Of a DNA stretch of 64,000 nucleotides, positions 55,484 through 64,000 are shown piece by piece; the stretch's first letter is position 1; the number at the start of each line of letters is the position of its first letter. The position numbers and the translations under genes are program-made. Origin of the DNA: Symsagittifera roscoffensis. Taxonomy: Eukaryota; Xenacoelomorpha; Acoela; Convolutidae. The DNA lies in NCBI RefSeq assembly GCF_963678635.1, contig NC_087071.1, forward strand, positions 35,891,680 through 35,955,679, read 5' to 3'. Under the pieces are notes generated by a model that was not told the origin of the DNA, did no database searches, and saw only the letters and a list, made by a program, of their open reading frames with translations.

Positions 55484-56217
55484 AGTCCCCTTCAACATAT
55501 AGTGACACAACACCCCCAAAATGACAATACATATGAACAAATCATTGAACAAACTAACCAATGCAGCTAACTAAACACCATAAACCACAAACTAACAGCA
55601 TGACTAAGAAAAGAACACCTACGGTACCCAAACCAGATTAAACTAGCTTAAAACTGGATAATTTATTCTTTTGAAGACTATTACCAAGTCAAAAAAAGAA
55701 ATAATAAAACACCAAAAAGTCGCAAGTCAAACCTAAACCAAAAACAATTTGAGAAAAGGACACAACCAAAGAAACAAAAGAAAACCAGAAATAATATAAC
55801 ATAAAACGTTAGCACAAAACAGGACCCCTTAAAAAACCAGCATGAAATCATACTCTCACTCCTGGCCTAACCCACCAGAGAGGACGTCCTGAGCATGCTC
55901 TATAGCCGGCCTAACCCACCGTGCCATATCCACGCTTTGTGACCACACTATATTTTTGACAAGAGGTACTCAAGGGTGAGTAACTCTTAAAAATAACTGA
56001 ACTAAAACTAAAACGCTTTTGCGAAAACAATTAACCAAAATCATAACTAAAAAATTGAATTAACATAAATTTATAAAATGTAAACCATAATATGCAGTAC
56101 ATAGATCACACACAACCACAAAGACGAGCATCCAAAGACTGGACGACCCCATCATACTCAATTTACAGAATGGCTAAACATAACCGACATGCCGCCCACA
56201 ATCACGACTCAAAAAAA
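55484..56217 (+). other. 3' region of element C up to the gap
   Basis: No gene. Contains a GGCCTAACCCACC repeat pair at about 55864 and 55911 with GC-richer sequence between. May include the start of the 3' LTR. Confidence 0.35.
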
Positions 56218-56417
56218 NNNNNNNNNNNNNNNNNNNNNNNNNNNNNNNNNNNNNNNNNNNNNNNNNNNNNNNNNNNNNNNNNNNNNNNNNNNNNNNNNNN
56301 NNNNNNNNNNNNNNNNNNNNNNNNNNNNNNNNNNNNNNNNNNNNNNNNNNNNNNNNNNNNNNNNNNNNNNNNNNNNNNNNNNNNNNNNNNNNNNNNNNNN
56401 NNNNNNNNNNNNNNNNN
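56218..56417. other. Assembly gap (200 N)
   Basis: Exactly 200 undetermined bases. Confidence 0.98.
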
Positions 56418-57330
56418 TCATTTTTGTCGTTTCTTCAGCAATGCGATAGCGTTGAAACGTTGACACAAAATATTTAGGGGATCTAATCAGAAAAAAATGA
56501 AAAGCTTCGTTTTGGAGACATAATTTTGACGGTAAACCATAATTAATTCCACAATACTTCTTGTTGTAGAATCATATCCATGTTAAAAACGCAACCAATT
56601 TATAAATTTGACCCAAAATTTTCCTTTGAGAAGCTAATTGAGAGCTTGTCTTGCTAGTAACACTGCTTTAACAACCGACAAAAAATCTGCAAATCTGCCT
56701 TCGACTTGAAAAAAGCTTACAACTTATATTGTTACCGCAGTTTGGAAAACTATCGTCTTCACTTTTGAGGCCAAAAAGTTTCAAAACGAATTATTCTGAT
56801 TTACTCGGTTGAAGGCTAAATGTTGTAAACTAGTTGGTGAGTTACACTAAAAAAAGGGCATCCATTTCATTTTTGAACAATTTCATTTTTTGTATATAAA
56901 ATTGAAAATCAATTAGGGTCAAAACTTTAGAATGCAATATCAAGTTTCGCGTACTTTGAGAACTAACATAAACTAGTTTCAACAGCTTATTTTAACTACC
57001 GACTTTTTCTTGAATAAGGGAATTTGAAAATCCTATTGAAAAAATGGACTAACCAAGGAGCAAAAAATTTTCAAATCTTCTTTTACATATAAGTAAATAT
57101 AAAACTGAATTAAATTCCAATTGATTCAAAGAAAGCAAAATTATCCAAAACTTGCAAGGGAAATTGTTTTGTTATTTGTTATGCGAGGAAAAAAGCTGAT
57201 GATAAACAAAATTTGTTTGAAGTCTTTGTCATGATACAAGCAGCATATAGTTTAAACGCACTGGTATGAACATCCTGACAGCTCAAAAAACATTATAAAA
57301 TTTTTTTTCTTTCAATTTTTGTATCGTTTC
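56418..57330. other. AT-rich stretch without a gene
   Basis: Nothing supported. Confidence 0.4.
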
Positions 57331-57419
57331 AGGTTACGAGAGCACTGATGGTTTACTGCGTGATGTACAGCGCATTTGGAATAGCCCAACAAACTCTGCT
57401 TCTCCTTCTTTCAAGGGTA
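57331..57419 (+). other. Possible short exon encoding a hydrophobic segment
   Basis: A good acceptor (TTTTTGTATCGTTTCAG) is followed by an open reading TRALMVYCVMYSAFGIAQQ ending in a Leu-rich run, and then AAGGGTAAGC, a good donor. The peptide is a likely membrane helix and faintly recalls the N-terminus of Mpv17/PMP22-type proteins, but no following exon with that family's later motifs was found nearby. Low confidence. Confidence 0.2.
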
Positions 57420-57887
57420 AGCGAAACTTACGTCAACTTTAAGCCCAGCATGCAGGACCTATCGTTTAATCGATTCGAAATAACAAACCGTTTCAAAGTT
57501 TTTTCTATTGTCTCAACCGCACGCACAGTTCATCACCGCCATTTCACTGCAAGACTAGTGAAGGTTAATTGATTATACATCAACACCTGTATATGTCTTT
57601 TATTCTTTCTAATAGTATATAATCTATCTATCTGTCCATGTAATTGTCTTTCTACCTATTAAACTATATACCCTATAGGGGAGACTAATTGACGATTTCA
57701 AGTTGTTTTCAGGATCAGTATTGTTTCGGTTTGAATGCCTCTAAGAATTTATAGCATGCCTCGATTTTGCGTCATTTTGAAAATTAAAAACTTTTTAGCT
57801 GATGAGTTCCTGATACATTTTTTCTTTGTTGTGAATTTTTTCTATTGTTGTCAGATTTCAGATTTATGGCAAATTGAGTTCTGTATT

Positions 57888-57976
57888 TTTTTAAGGTAAA
57901 GTTAAGGTAATATTAGGGTAAATTTTACCTTAATTTTTTTTTACCTTAACTCATTTAGGGTAATTTTACCTTAACA
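57888..57976. repeat. AAGGTAA/TTACCTT inverted-repeat cluster
   Basis: TTAAGGTAAAGTTAAGGTAA (57891-57910) faces TTACCTTAA and TTACCTTAAC at 57925-57950 and again near 57967-57975. Looks like a small palindromic element or its remnant. Confidence 0.6.
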
Positions 57977-58496
57977 TTTTTTTGAGTGTAGTAGCTCGAC
58001 CATGGAGTTCATCGGAACGGGGCTCCGAACGCTTTCGATATCGTGGATGTCCTGCTGGCTTCCTCCGCATTCTCTGGTAGTTTTTACTTAGTCACATCGC
58101 CGTTTCCTCTTTTTCTGGAGTAAGTTGGGGTGAACTTCTTTTTACTGTTTCAAATGGTCTTTTTGTTTTCTCCGAAAACTAATCGAACTGCGCCCTGTCT
58201 GCTTTACTGTTTGTATTTTCTCGGCTGGGCTGTTATTTTGCGCTCTAAATTATTTAAACGGACATCTGAAAGCGAGCCGAAAATCTTGATCTGCAGTTTT
58301 TTTGTTTGGTTCAACTACTGGTTCATTTTGGAATGGATAAACTTGTTCTTTGTTCGGTTTGAAATTTTTACAATGTTCGATATAATGTATGCAATGCTGA
58401 GCCATCTGTTTGATTGATGAGTTAACTTAAATCGCCTTATGTGTTCGCATAAACCCGGCAATGCTGCAAAGACCTGATGTTTTGGATGGATACAAT

Positions 58497-58939
58497 TCAG
58501 GATTGTCGGTCTGTTTTGGTATTATTGTCAACGAAGAGACAGTCCACATAGAGGCGGTTCCAGACTTTGTACAAATAAGGGTCAGATGAGCTTTTTGTGC
58601 TTTCCAGGTCCTCTTCCCTACGAAACATTGCAGGTTGCATAGTTGGCTGGTAATAATTTGCTAGGTTCCAGAGAGAGCGGGTTCCCGCAAAATTAGTACA
58701 GTTTGTTGTACTGATTTGGGCGTTAAGTGGAACATTTATTTGCGACAAACCGTCCCTGATTTTAATTGCGATACTGCTGTACCAAGATTGTGGGTCCTGT
58801 TTGACCCTTATCTGAGAGAAAGACGACGACTGATTATGTAGAAGCAGCTTCTGAAATTGCTCCGATGTTCTCGCGTTCTTCTGGTTTTCTAAATTCAGCT
58901 TCAAAATAACATCTAAGTCCACTTTAGCCTTGATGAACT
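58497..58939 (-). other. Possible exon of an unidentified host gene
   Basis: The minus-strand frame is open from about 58937 (just after CTAACAG, acceptor-like) to 58497, about 147 codons, in DNA visibly less AT-rich than its surroundings. The product is hydrophilic (VDLDVILKLNLENQKN, then SSSFSQIRVKQDPQSWYSS). No family recognised, and no promoter or partner exon confirmed. Confidence 0.25.
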
Positions 58940-59130
58940 GTTAGTGGACGTTGACATCTCGTAACCGACCGATGAATAAATATGTAAGAGTCGCTTTTTC
59001 TTGGTCGGGAGGCCAATCCAATTAAACGGTGCCTTTTGGGCCCTCAGATATGCATACAAACGAATCGTAACCGTTAATAGGGACTGTATTCTACAGATTT
59101 ATCTGCTCCACTGAGTAGTACCGATTAGCT

Positions 59131-59483
59131 TTAAACATCGCAACAAATGTGAAACTCTATAAACGAACAGGCGTTCAGGTTTAATTGCGGGTACGAATCT
59201 GTGCTTCTCCTGTTCCGTTCGTTTCTCAACGAAAGGAGAGGTCTCGATTTCTTACGTGCTTCGGCTTCATGACAAAACCAATTATGTCCAATGCGAGAAT
59301 TTCTTTGACACTCCATGTTGAGTTCGTCGATTCGTCTATGTTCAGCTGCATCCTTCTGACCTCTATTTCCGGCTGCTACTGTTTCCTCCCAGGCTCCTAT
59401 AGTCTCTGGCTTTGGGTACAGTTCATTCACAGAGCCGCAAGCAGGAGTCACTATAACCTCACAGGGGAAAAATTTTGTTCAAA
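59131..59483 (-). other. Possible second exon of an unidentified host gene
   Basis: Open minus-strand frame of about 117 codons, also in less AT-rich DNA, 190 bp upstream (in its own direction) of the one at 58497. Product contains TPACGSVNELYPKPETIGAW and HRRIDELNMECQRN. Not recognised. May be a chance ORF. Confidence 0.2.
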
Positions 59484-59899
59484 ATTTACGCGAAAGAAAA
59501 ATTGCCTCACCAATGTCTTCGATAGAATTAGAGGCTGCACTGATGATTTCAGACAAAAGGTGTGAATTCCAAATAGGTCAGTCTTGTCTTCGTTTACAGG
59601 AATGGCTGGCTGCGCCTTGAGATTATACAAAATGTGTGACTGAAAAACTAGTGGGTAAAATACGAATAGTAAAATAATAGATCTAAAGAGATAAATGGAA
59701 TAAAACACTGTTTGTGAAATCAGAATTTCCAGAGTTGAATAAGCTTGGTATGATTGACACTAGAGATGATTAATTAGACTTGAGTCCAACACACCAGGCT
59801 TCCCTAACTACGACCACACCGCGGATATGTGTTGTAGATTCGGACCGGTATTGAGTGTTATCCGTGAACATACTGCGCTACTGGCTAAAAATACATATA

Positions 59900-60802
59900 C
59901 CCGGGATGACCGAAACTCCTTATCATACAATTCCCATATATGAGAAACTTCTTGTCATACAATTCCATACAATGCCATACGTACAGAACATTGTATGAAA
60001 TCTCTATGATAAACATTTTTCCATAAATGAAAATTGTATCATAGATGTTTTTCCATAAAGCAAAAAGTTTGATTTTTTCTTTCTAAATTTATTTCTGAAA
60101 AATTTTACGTTGTGTTTGCAGCCGAACACAAGTGACAAAGACCTTGGTTACTCAAAGCACCAAAGGTAGAACGGTCTTTGCATTCACAATTGTTATAACA
60201 AAAGCAACAAACTTTTAGTTTTTGGCAAAATTTTTTAATGGTGATTATTTTAAATTTTTGAATTTTCAAATTATCAGACATTGATCAAGGCATACATTAA
60301 CACCCCCTACAAAAGAAATAGGAATTTTCAGCGTTTTTGAAAAAAAAATTTAAGTGAAAAGAAAATAAAAGCCAATTTTATCGTATCCAGGACTACGTTA
60401 TGCACACAAAATATTAATTTTTGCATGCAAAAAAGAATTTTTTCGAAAAATGTTTGTTTGCGTACGAAATTCGATTTGCGGTTGAAAAAAAAACAAAAAT
60501 TTTTTTGGGCCAAATTTTCAAAATTACTTAAAAATTTTTTTGTGTCGCCATCAAAAAAATGCCAGTCATACAATTTCCATATATGGGAATTGTATGGTAA
60601 GCATTTTTTTCAAAAAACGAAAACCTCAGTTTTTTATCACCAGACTGTTTTTATTAGAATCAAACAGCCACAGAAATAAGTTTATACCAGTTTTCAACCA
60701 TTTTTAGAAATTGTATGAAAATTGTATGACAAGCATTTTTCCACACACTTGATGTATGGAATTGTATAATAAGCATTTTTGGTGTATGGAGGTCAACCCG
60801 GG
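59900..60802. mobile_element. Non-autonomous inverted-repeat transposon with TA target duplication
   Basis: 903 bp with ends CCCGGGATGACC on the left and the inverse of GGTCAACCCGGG on the right, flanked by TA at 59898-59899 and 60803-60804. Subterminal sequence on both sides is full of CATACAATT / AATTGTATG motifs in opposite orientation. No transposase ORF. TA duplication fits the Tc1/mariner mode of insertion. Confidence 0.8.
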
Positions 60803-60804
60803 TA

Positions 60805-62270
60805 GATAAATGCATAATATACAGTGAGGTTCCGAAAGTTGCCTCATCACAATGATAAATAATATATGTTTTCAAACTATTATAGCAGTATTGATTTTAA
60901 TAAAAACCGCTTTTACAACCATTAAATATGAGCCTGAGAGGTTGTCAAGAGACCTTTATTGTTATCTAACTAGTCTATTATTTTAACCGAAAACACTTTT
61001 TGATTGTTTCAGGGTGTCTTGACAAGCGTTTTAATTCGGCCTTTGACTCAAAATATAGCTGCTGTTGGATTAGTAGCGAGATCGCTGAGCTACCTGGCAA
61101 TGCCGAAAATGCGCGCTTCATTCATAAACTCAGTCAAAAAAATCTGTTAATTTTTGCAATTAAATCTTCATTCAAGAAAATTCGAAAAGACAATTCTAAA
61201 AATTAAAAAGAAACATATTTGAACTGGACAGATAAAAAATACTGTCAAAAATATTGTGATAACTCACAAGTAAAACGTAAAAACAAACATGTCACCAATT
61301 TTTTTTTATGTTAACTTCATCAGTGTTTTCGAAGTTTTTTATCCATTTAACTCAAAGACCATTCAACTTCACCTTTGATTTTACTGCTACCATCCAGTTT
61401 TAGCTTGTCTTTGCTACGATTTTTCTTCTGTTGGGTTAAACTGCGAGAAATTTTTTTTTGCAGGTTTCTTTTTTTTGCTGCTAATTTATTAGCCTGCGAA
61501 AAGATTCAGAATTGAAAAAATAATCTTTGCAAAATGCCAAAAAAAATTTAGCTTCTCAGTTCTGGATTTCGTTGCAGTTGATATTAATTTCAGCATATTT
61601 TCACCCTTTTCCTGACGCTGCTTAAATCTTTCCCTGGACTTTCCCTAAGGAGCTCCCAATTTTATGAAGTCATTTAAAGAAATCTTTTTCCTATTCATGC
61701 ATGAATTTCGAAACTTCATCAAACCTCTTTTTAAACTAGGCACAAGTGCGACAGTGTTAGAGCCTTGCAACTTTTGTTGCATTGAAGAGCTTATTTGTAC
61801 TTTCAAAAGATTTGTACACGCGTCAGAAACATCAATGATTCACCATCTCTACGCCTGTAAGAGATTTGAGTTAGATGTATGAGGGTAAATTGCACGGATA
61901 CAAGAAAGGGGGATTGTCAACTAGATTAAATCGGCGAATTTTTGAGAGGTTGTTAAGTACGTTAAGTTTATGCAAATGTCCGCTTGTAACCCACACCTCT
62001 GACAATCGTACAATTGGAGAGTTTTTTTATTGTTATACGGCCCAAATGATCAAAATGTTAATTGAGCTTCTGTTTTCATTGAAAACGCTGAGAACCCTTT
62101 TCGGTGATATTAGTTTCAACCAGACAGATCTGAGCATCGCAATCAAACGTTCAAAGTGGCAAAAACAAAAAATTTTGTGCCATACAACAGAAAAGACTCC
62201 AATTGAATATACTTAACAGTCTCCTGGCCCCACCCTACCCGCCCTCCCGTGTCGAGGTCGGGGAGTTATG
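60805..62270. other. AT-rich stretch without a firm gene
   Basis: An acceptor-like TTTGATTGTTTCAG at about 61000-61014 precedes a short open stretch. A 113-codon ORF at 61875-62216 has no recognisable family. Nothing else supported. Confidence 0.35.
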
Positions 62271-62370
62271 TTGCGAGCATTGCGACTCAAATCGGGTATG
62301 TTGCGACCATTGCGACCCAAATCGGGTAGGTTGCGACCATTGCGAGTCAAAATGGGTTTGTTGCGACTTT
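62271..62370. repeat. Minisatellite, 30-bp unit
   Basis: A little over three imperfect copies of TTGCGACCATTGCGACTCAA plus ATCGGGTATG in succession. Produces repetitive spurious ORFs on the minus strand. Confidence 0.8.
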
Positions 62371-62882
62371 TTGTGACCGAACTTTTTGCACGACTTTGCG
62401 CGACCCAAAACAGATATGTTGCGACTTCCCAAGACGAAGTAAGATGATATCTACTAAAGAAGAGTTTCCGCAGACCCATCCAAACAAAAGTATTTAATTA
62501 GCACTAGAGCTTTGTTGTGAAAATTGGGGGTAATGAAAAAATGGTTTTTCAGAATTTAACTTCGAGCTGGTTTTCATTCAATATATTTAAACAATTAGTT
62601 GAAAAACTGTGTTTATTTTACCTGTCCTGCGTTGACCGCGAAAGTAAGATGCATAGATTAGCGCAAATCTCGAGTACTTTTTGAAAGCTATTAGTTTTTC
62701 ACATTTGTATCGAAAGGCTTAACCTTTTTTTCTTTCACAAAAATTCTCACTTTCGAATTCATTGCCGATTTGAAAGATTGAAATATCTCTTAGCAGGTCA
62801 AAACATTTGGCCTAAGAGGAGTTCAGCATAGCTATAAAGGTAATCGCTCCAATAATAGAAACGGTGGAGCGGAGTGCGGTCT
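62371..62882. other. Stretch without a gene
   Basis: Nothing supported. Confidence 0.4.
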
Positions 62883-63265
62883 GTAAGTAGACAATTGAAC
62901 GGCGTAATCCTACTCATCAGTAAGCAGACAAATACTGTATTAATCAATCAGAATCGAGACTAGGAGGAAACTTATAAAAATAATAATTATTTATTTCGAA
63001 AGTTTGTTTTCTCATCTCGATTCTGATAGGTTAATACATTATTTGTCTGCTTACTGACGAGTATGAATACGCCGTTGTATAAATACAGATGGCGCTGTTG
63101 ACACATATTACATTAACTAAAATCAAAATCCAGCTAGAAAAGAAGCATACGAAATAAACATTTAAATTATCAATTCTTACTGTTGTTTTCTTCTTTCCAT
63201 TCTGTTTGGTTAATACGGCATTTTTTTCCTTACTGACGAGTATGAATACGTGGTTGTCTACTTAC
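62883..63265. mobile_element. Small inverted-repeat element (MITE-like) with nested arms
   Basis: Outer ends GTAAGTAGACAA (62883-62894) and TTGTCTACTTAC (63254-63265) are inverse. Inside, 62901-62959 pairs with 63015-63073 over nearly 60 bp (for example CAGTAAGCAGACAAATA and ATCAGAATCGAGA), and the right arm is partly repeated at about 63208-63250. No ORF. Target duplication not clear. Confidence 0.7.
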
Positions 63266-63482
63266 TGCTACGAATCCACAATAATCGTCTATGGTTATCA
63301 TAGAGCGTGAAAAAGTAAATATAATTTTTTTGCGTTGATTTCCACTTTTTTTCATCCTAATTAATTTAAAAATGTAATAAAAAGCACACAATTTTGTCTG
63401 AACTTGCCCTAAAAAAAACTTTTTGACAATTTGGCTCATGCGTGGATAGCATTTCGAAACTCAACAACAAATCTGATATGGT

Positions 63483-63850
63483 TGCTCAAATCCTTTAAGG
63501 TTCTAAGATCTGAGGTAGGTCTTTCATGATTTTTTCTAAATGTTCAAAAAATTTATGGTAAATTAATGTAACACAACTAGAAATCAGCAACCCTGTAAGG
63601 GGGTATTTTCAGTGAATGCAAATCTTAGATCCAAAAATGTCTGCTCAAATCTTTTTTACTTCCTAGATTTGAAGTTTTATAAGATTTTTGAGAATAAAAA
63701 GTTTAAAAAGTTTATGATGAGGGCTGTGAGGTTACTTTCAGGGTTCACAAATTTTGCCTGCAAATATGTCTGCTCAAACTCTTTTACGTTCCAGTATGTA
63801 AAATTTTTCATGATTTTCTGAAAAAAAAATTCAAAAAAAATTTTGATGAA
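63483..63850. repeat. Diverged tandem repeat, about 130-160 bp units
   Basis: Three starts with TGCTCAAA(T/C)(C/T) at about 63483, 63642 and 63771, each followed by a CTTTTA/ACTTCC-like and then an AAGATTTTT/CATGATTTT-like segment and AAAAA(G/A)TTTATG. Old tandem array, no coding meaning. Confidence 0.45.
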
Positions 63851-64000
63851 AAAACTTCCCAAAAATTTAAACTAGCAACCGTATGGTGGTGAAAAAAGTT
63901 GGGCTCTAAAAAACTTCACAATGTTTAAAATTATCATTTCTATGGCGAGGGGATTCCGAGATATGATGCTTTTTGTATTCTGAAACAAAAAATTCTAAAA

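Larger units (their letters stand above)
42480..56217 (+). mobile_element. AT-rich Ty3/gypsy-like retroelement C with envelope-like ORF, decayed
   Basis: Plus-strand order: leader, gag, protease, RT, RNase H, integrase, Pro/Ser/Thr-rich ORF, envelope-like ORF with membrane anchor. A-rich sense strand and strong AT bias throughout, unlike A1. Frames are broken many times and the RT active site is lost. Ends are uncertain: the right end may lie in the assembly gap at 56218. No LTR pair identified. Confidence 0.75.

Noticed and set aside
42480-56217. LTR pair of element C
   Set aside because: By eye I found no sufficiently long match between the leader and the sequence before the gap; a dot plot would settle it.
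62213-62479. Minus-strand ORF with repeated RNGRN units
   Set aside because: Product of the 30-bp minisatellite, not a gene.

Overview
The window looks like an AT-rich animal genome, most likely an invertebrate. A nematode is possible because several pyrimidine-rich TTTCAG splice-acceptor-like sites are present, but this is not proven. The window holds no bacterial operons, rRNA, tRNA or CRISPR that I can support. Almost all recognisable coding sequence belongs to retroelements. There are two runs of exactly 200 Ns (34620-34819 and 56218-56417), so it is a gapped scaffold.

Region 1 (1 to about 17.2 kb) is a GC-richer Ty3/gypsy-type element, here called A1, read on the minus strand. It runs leader, gag (capsid, then two zinc knuckles), protease, reverse transcriptase, RNase H and integrase. 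Beyond pol it continues into an unusual accessory block: a macro-domain-like ORF overlapping the end of pol, a small ORF (ORF-b), and a very long ORF (ORF-c) with a coiled coil, a full SGNH/GDSL hydrolase signature and further conserved sequence running off the left edge. Its leader holds a tandem 180-bp repeat with a covarying hairpin, a cluster of GGAGGGT motifs and a nearly perfect 787-bp tandem duplication.

Region 2 (17.5-27.1 kb) is a second, diverged copy of the accessory block (A2) on the plus strand, without gag or pol. It keeps the order macro ORF, ORF-b, ORF-c and shows what follows: ORFs d, e, f, g and h, packed with stop-start overlaps of 1 to 53 nt as in a compact viral genome. 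Nonsense codons and frame changes show that A2 is decayed. Two independent copies with the same gene order make this block the most notable content of the window: it appears to be an undescribed accessory module of a very large Ty3/gypsy-like element, or a separate element that travels with one.

Region 3 (27.1-42.4 kb) is AT-rich and essentially gene-free. It holds LTR-like fragments, a repeat pair, a LINE reverse-transcriptase relic, a 120-bp tandem duplication and a nested inverted-repeat element.

Region 4 (42.4-56.2 kb) is a second, unrelated AT-rich Ty3/gypsy-like element (C) on the plus strand with gag, protease, RT, RNase H, integrase, a Pro/Ser/Thr-rich ORF and an envelope-like ORF with a membrane anchor. 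All of it is decayed, including loss of the RT catalytic box.

Region 5 (56.4-64 kb) is AT-rich host-like sequence with small inverted-repeat elements (one with a clear TA target duplication), minisatellites and a few weak exon candidates.
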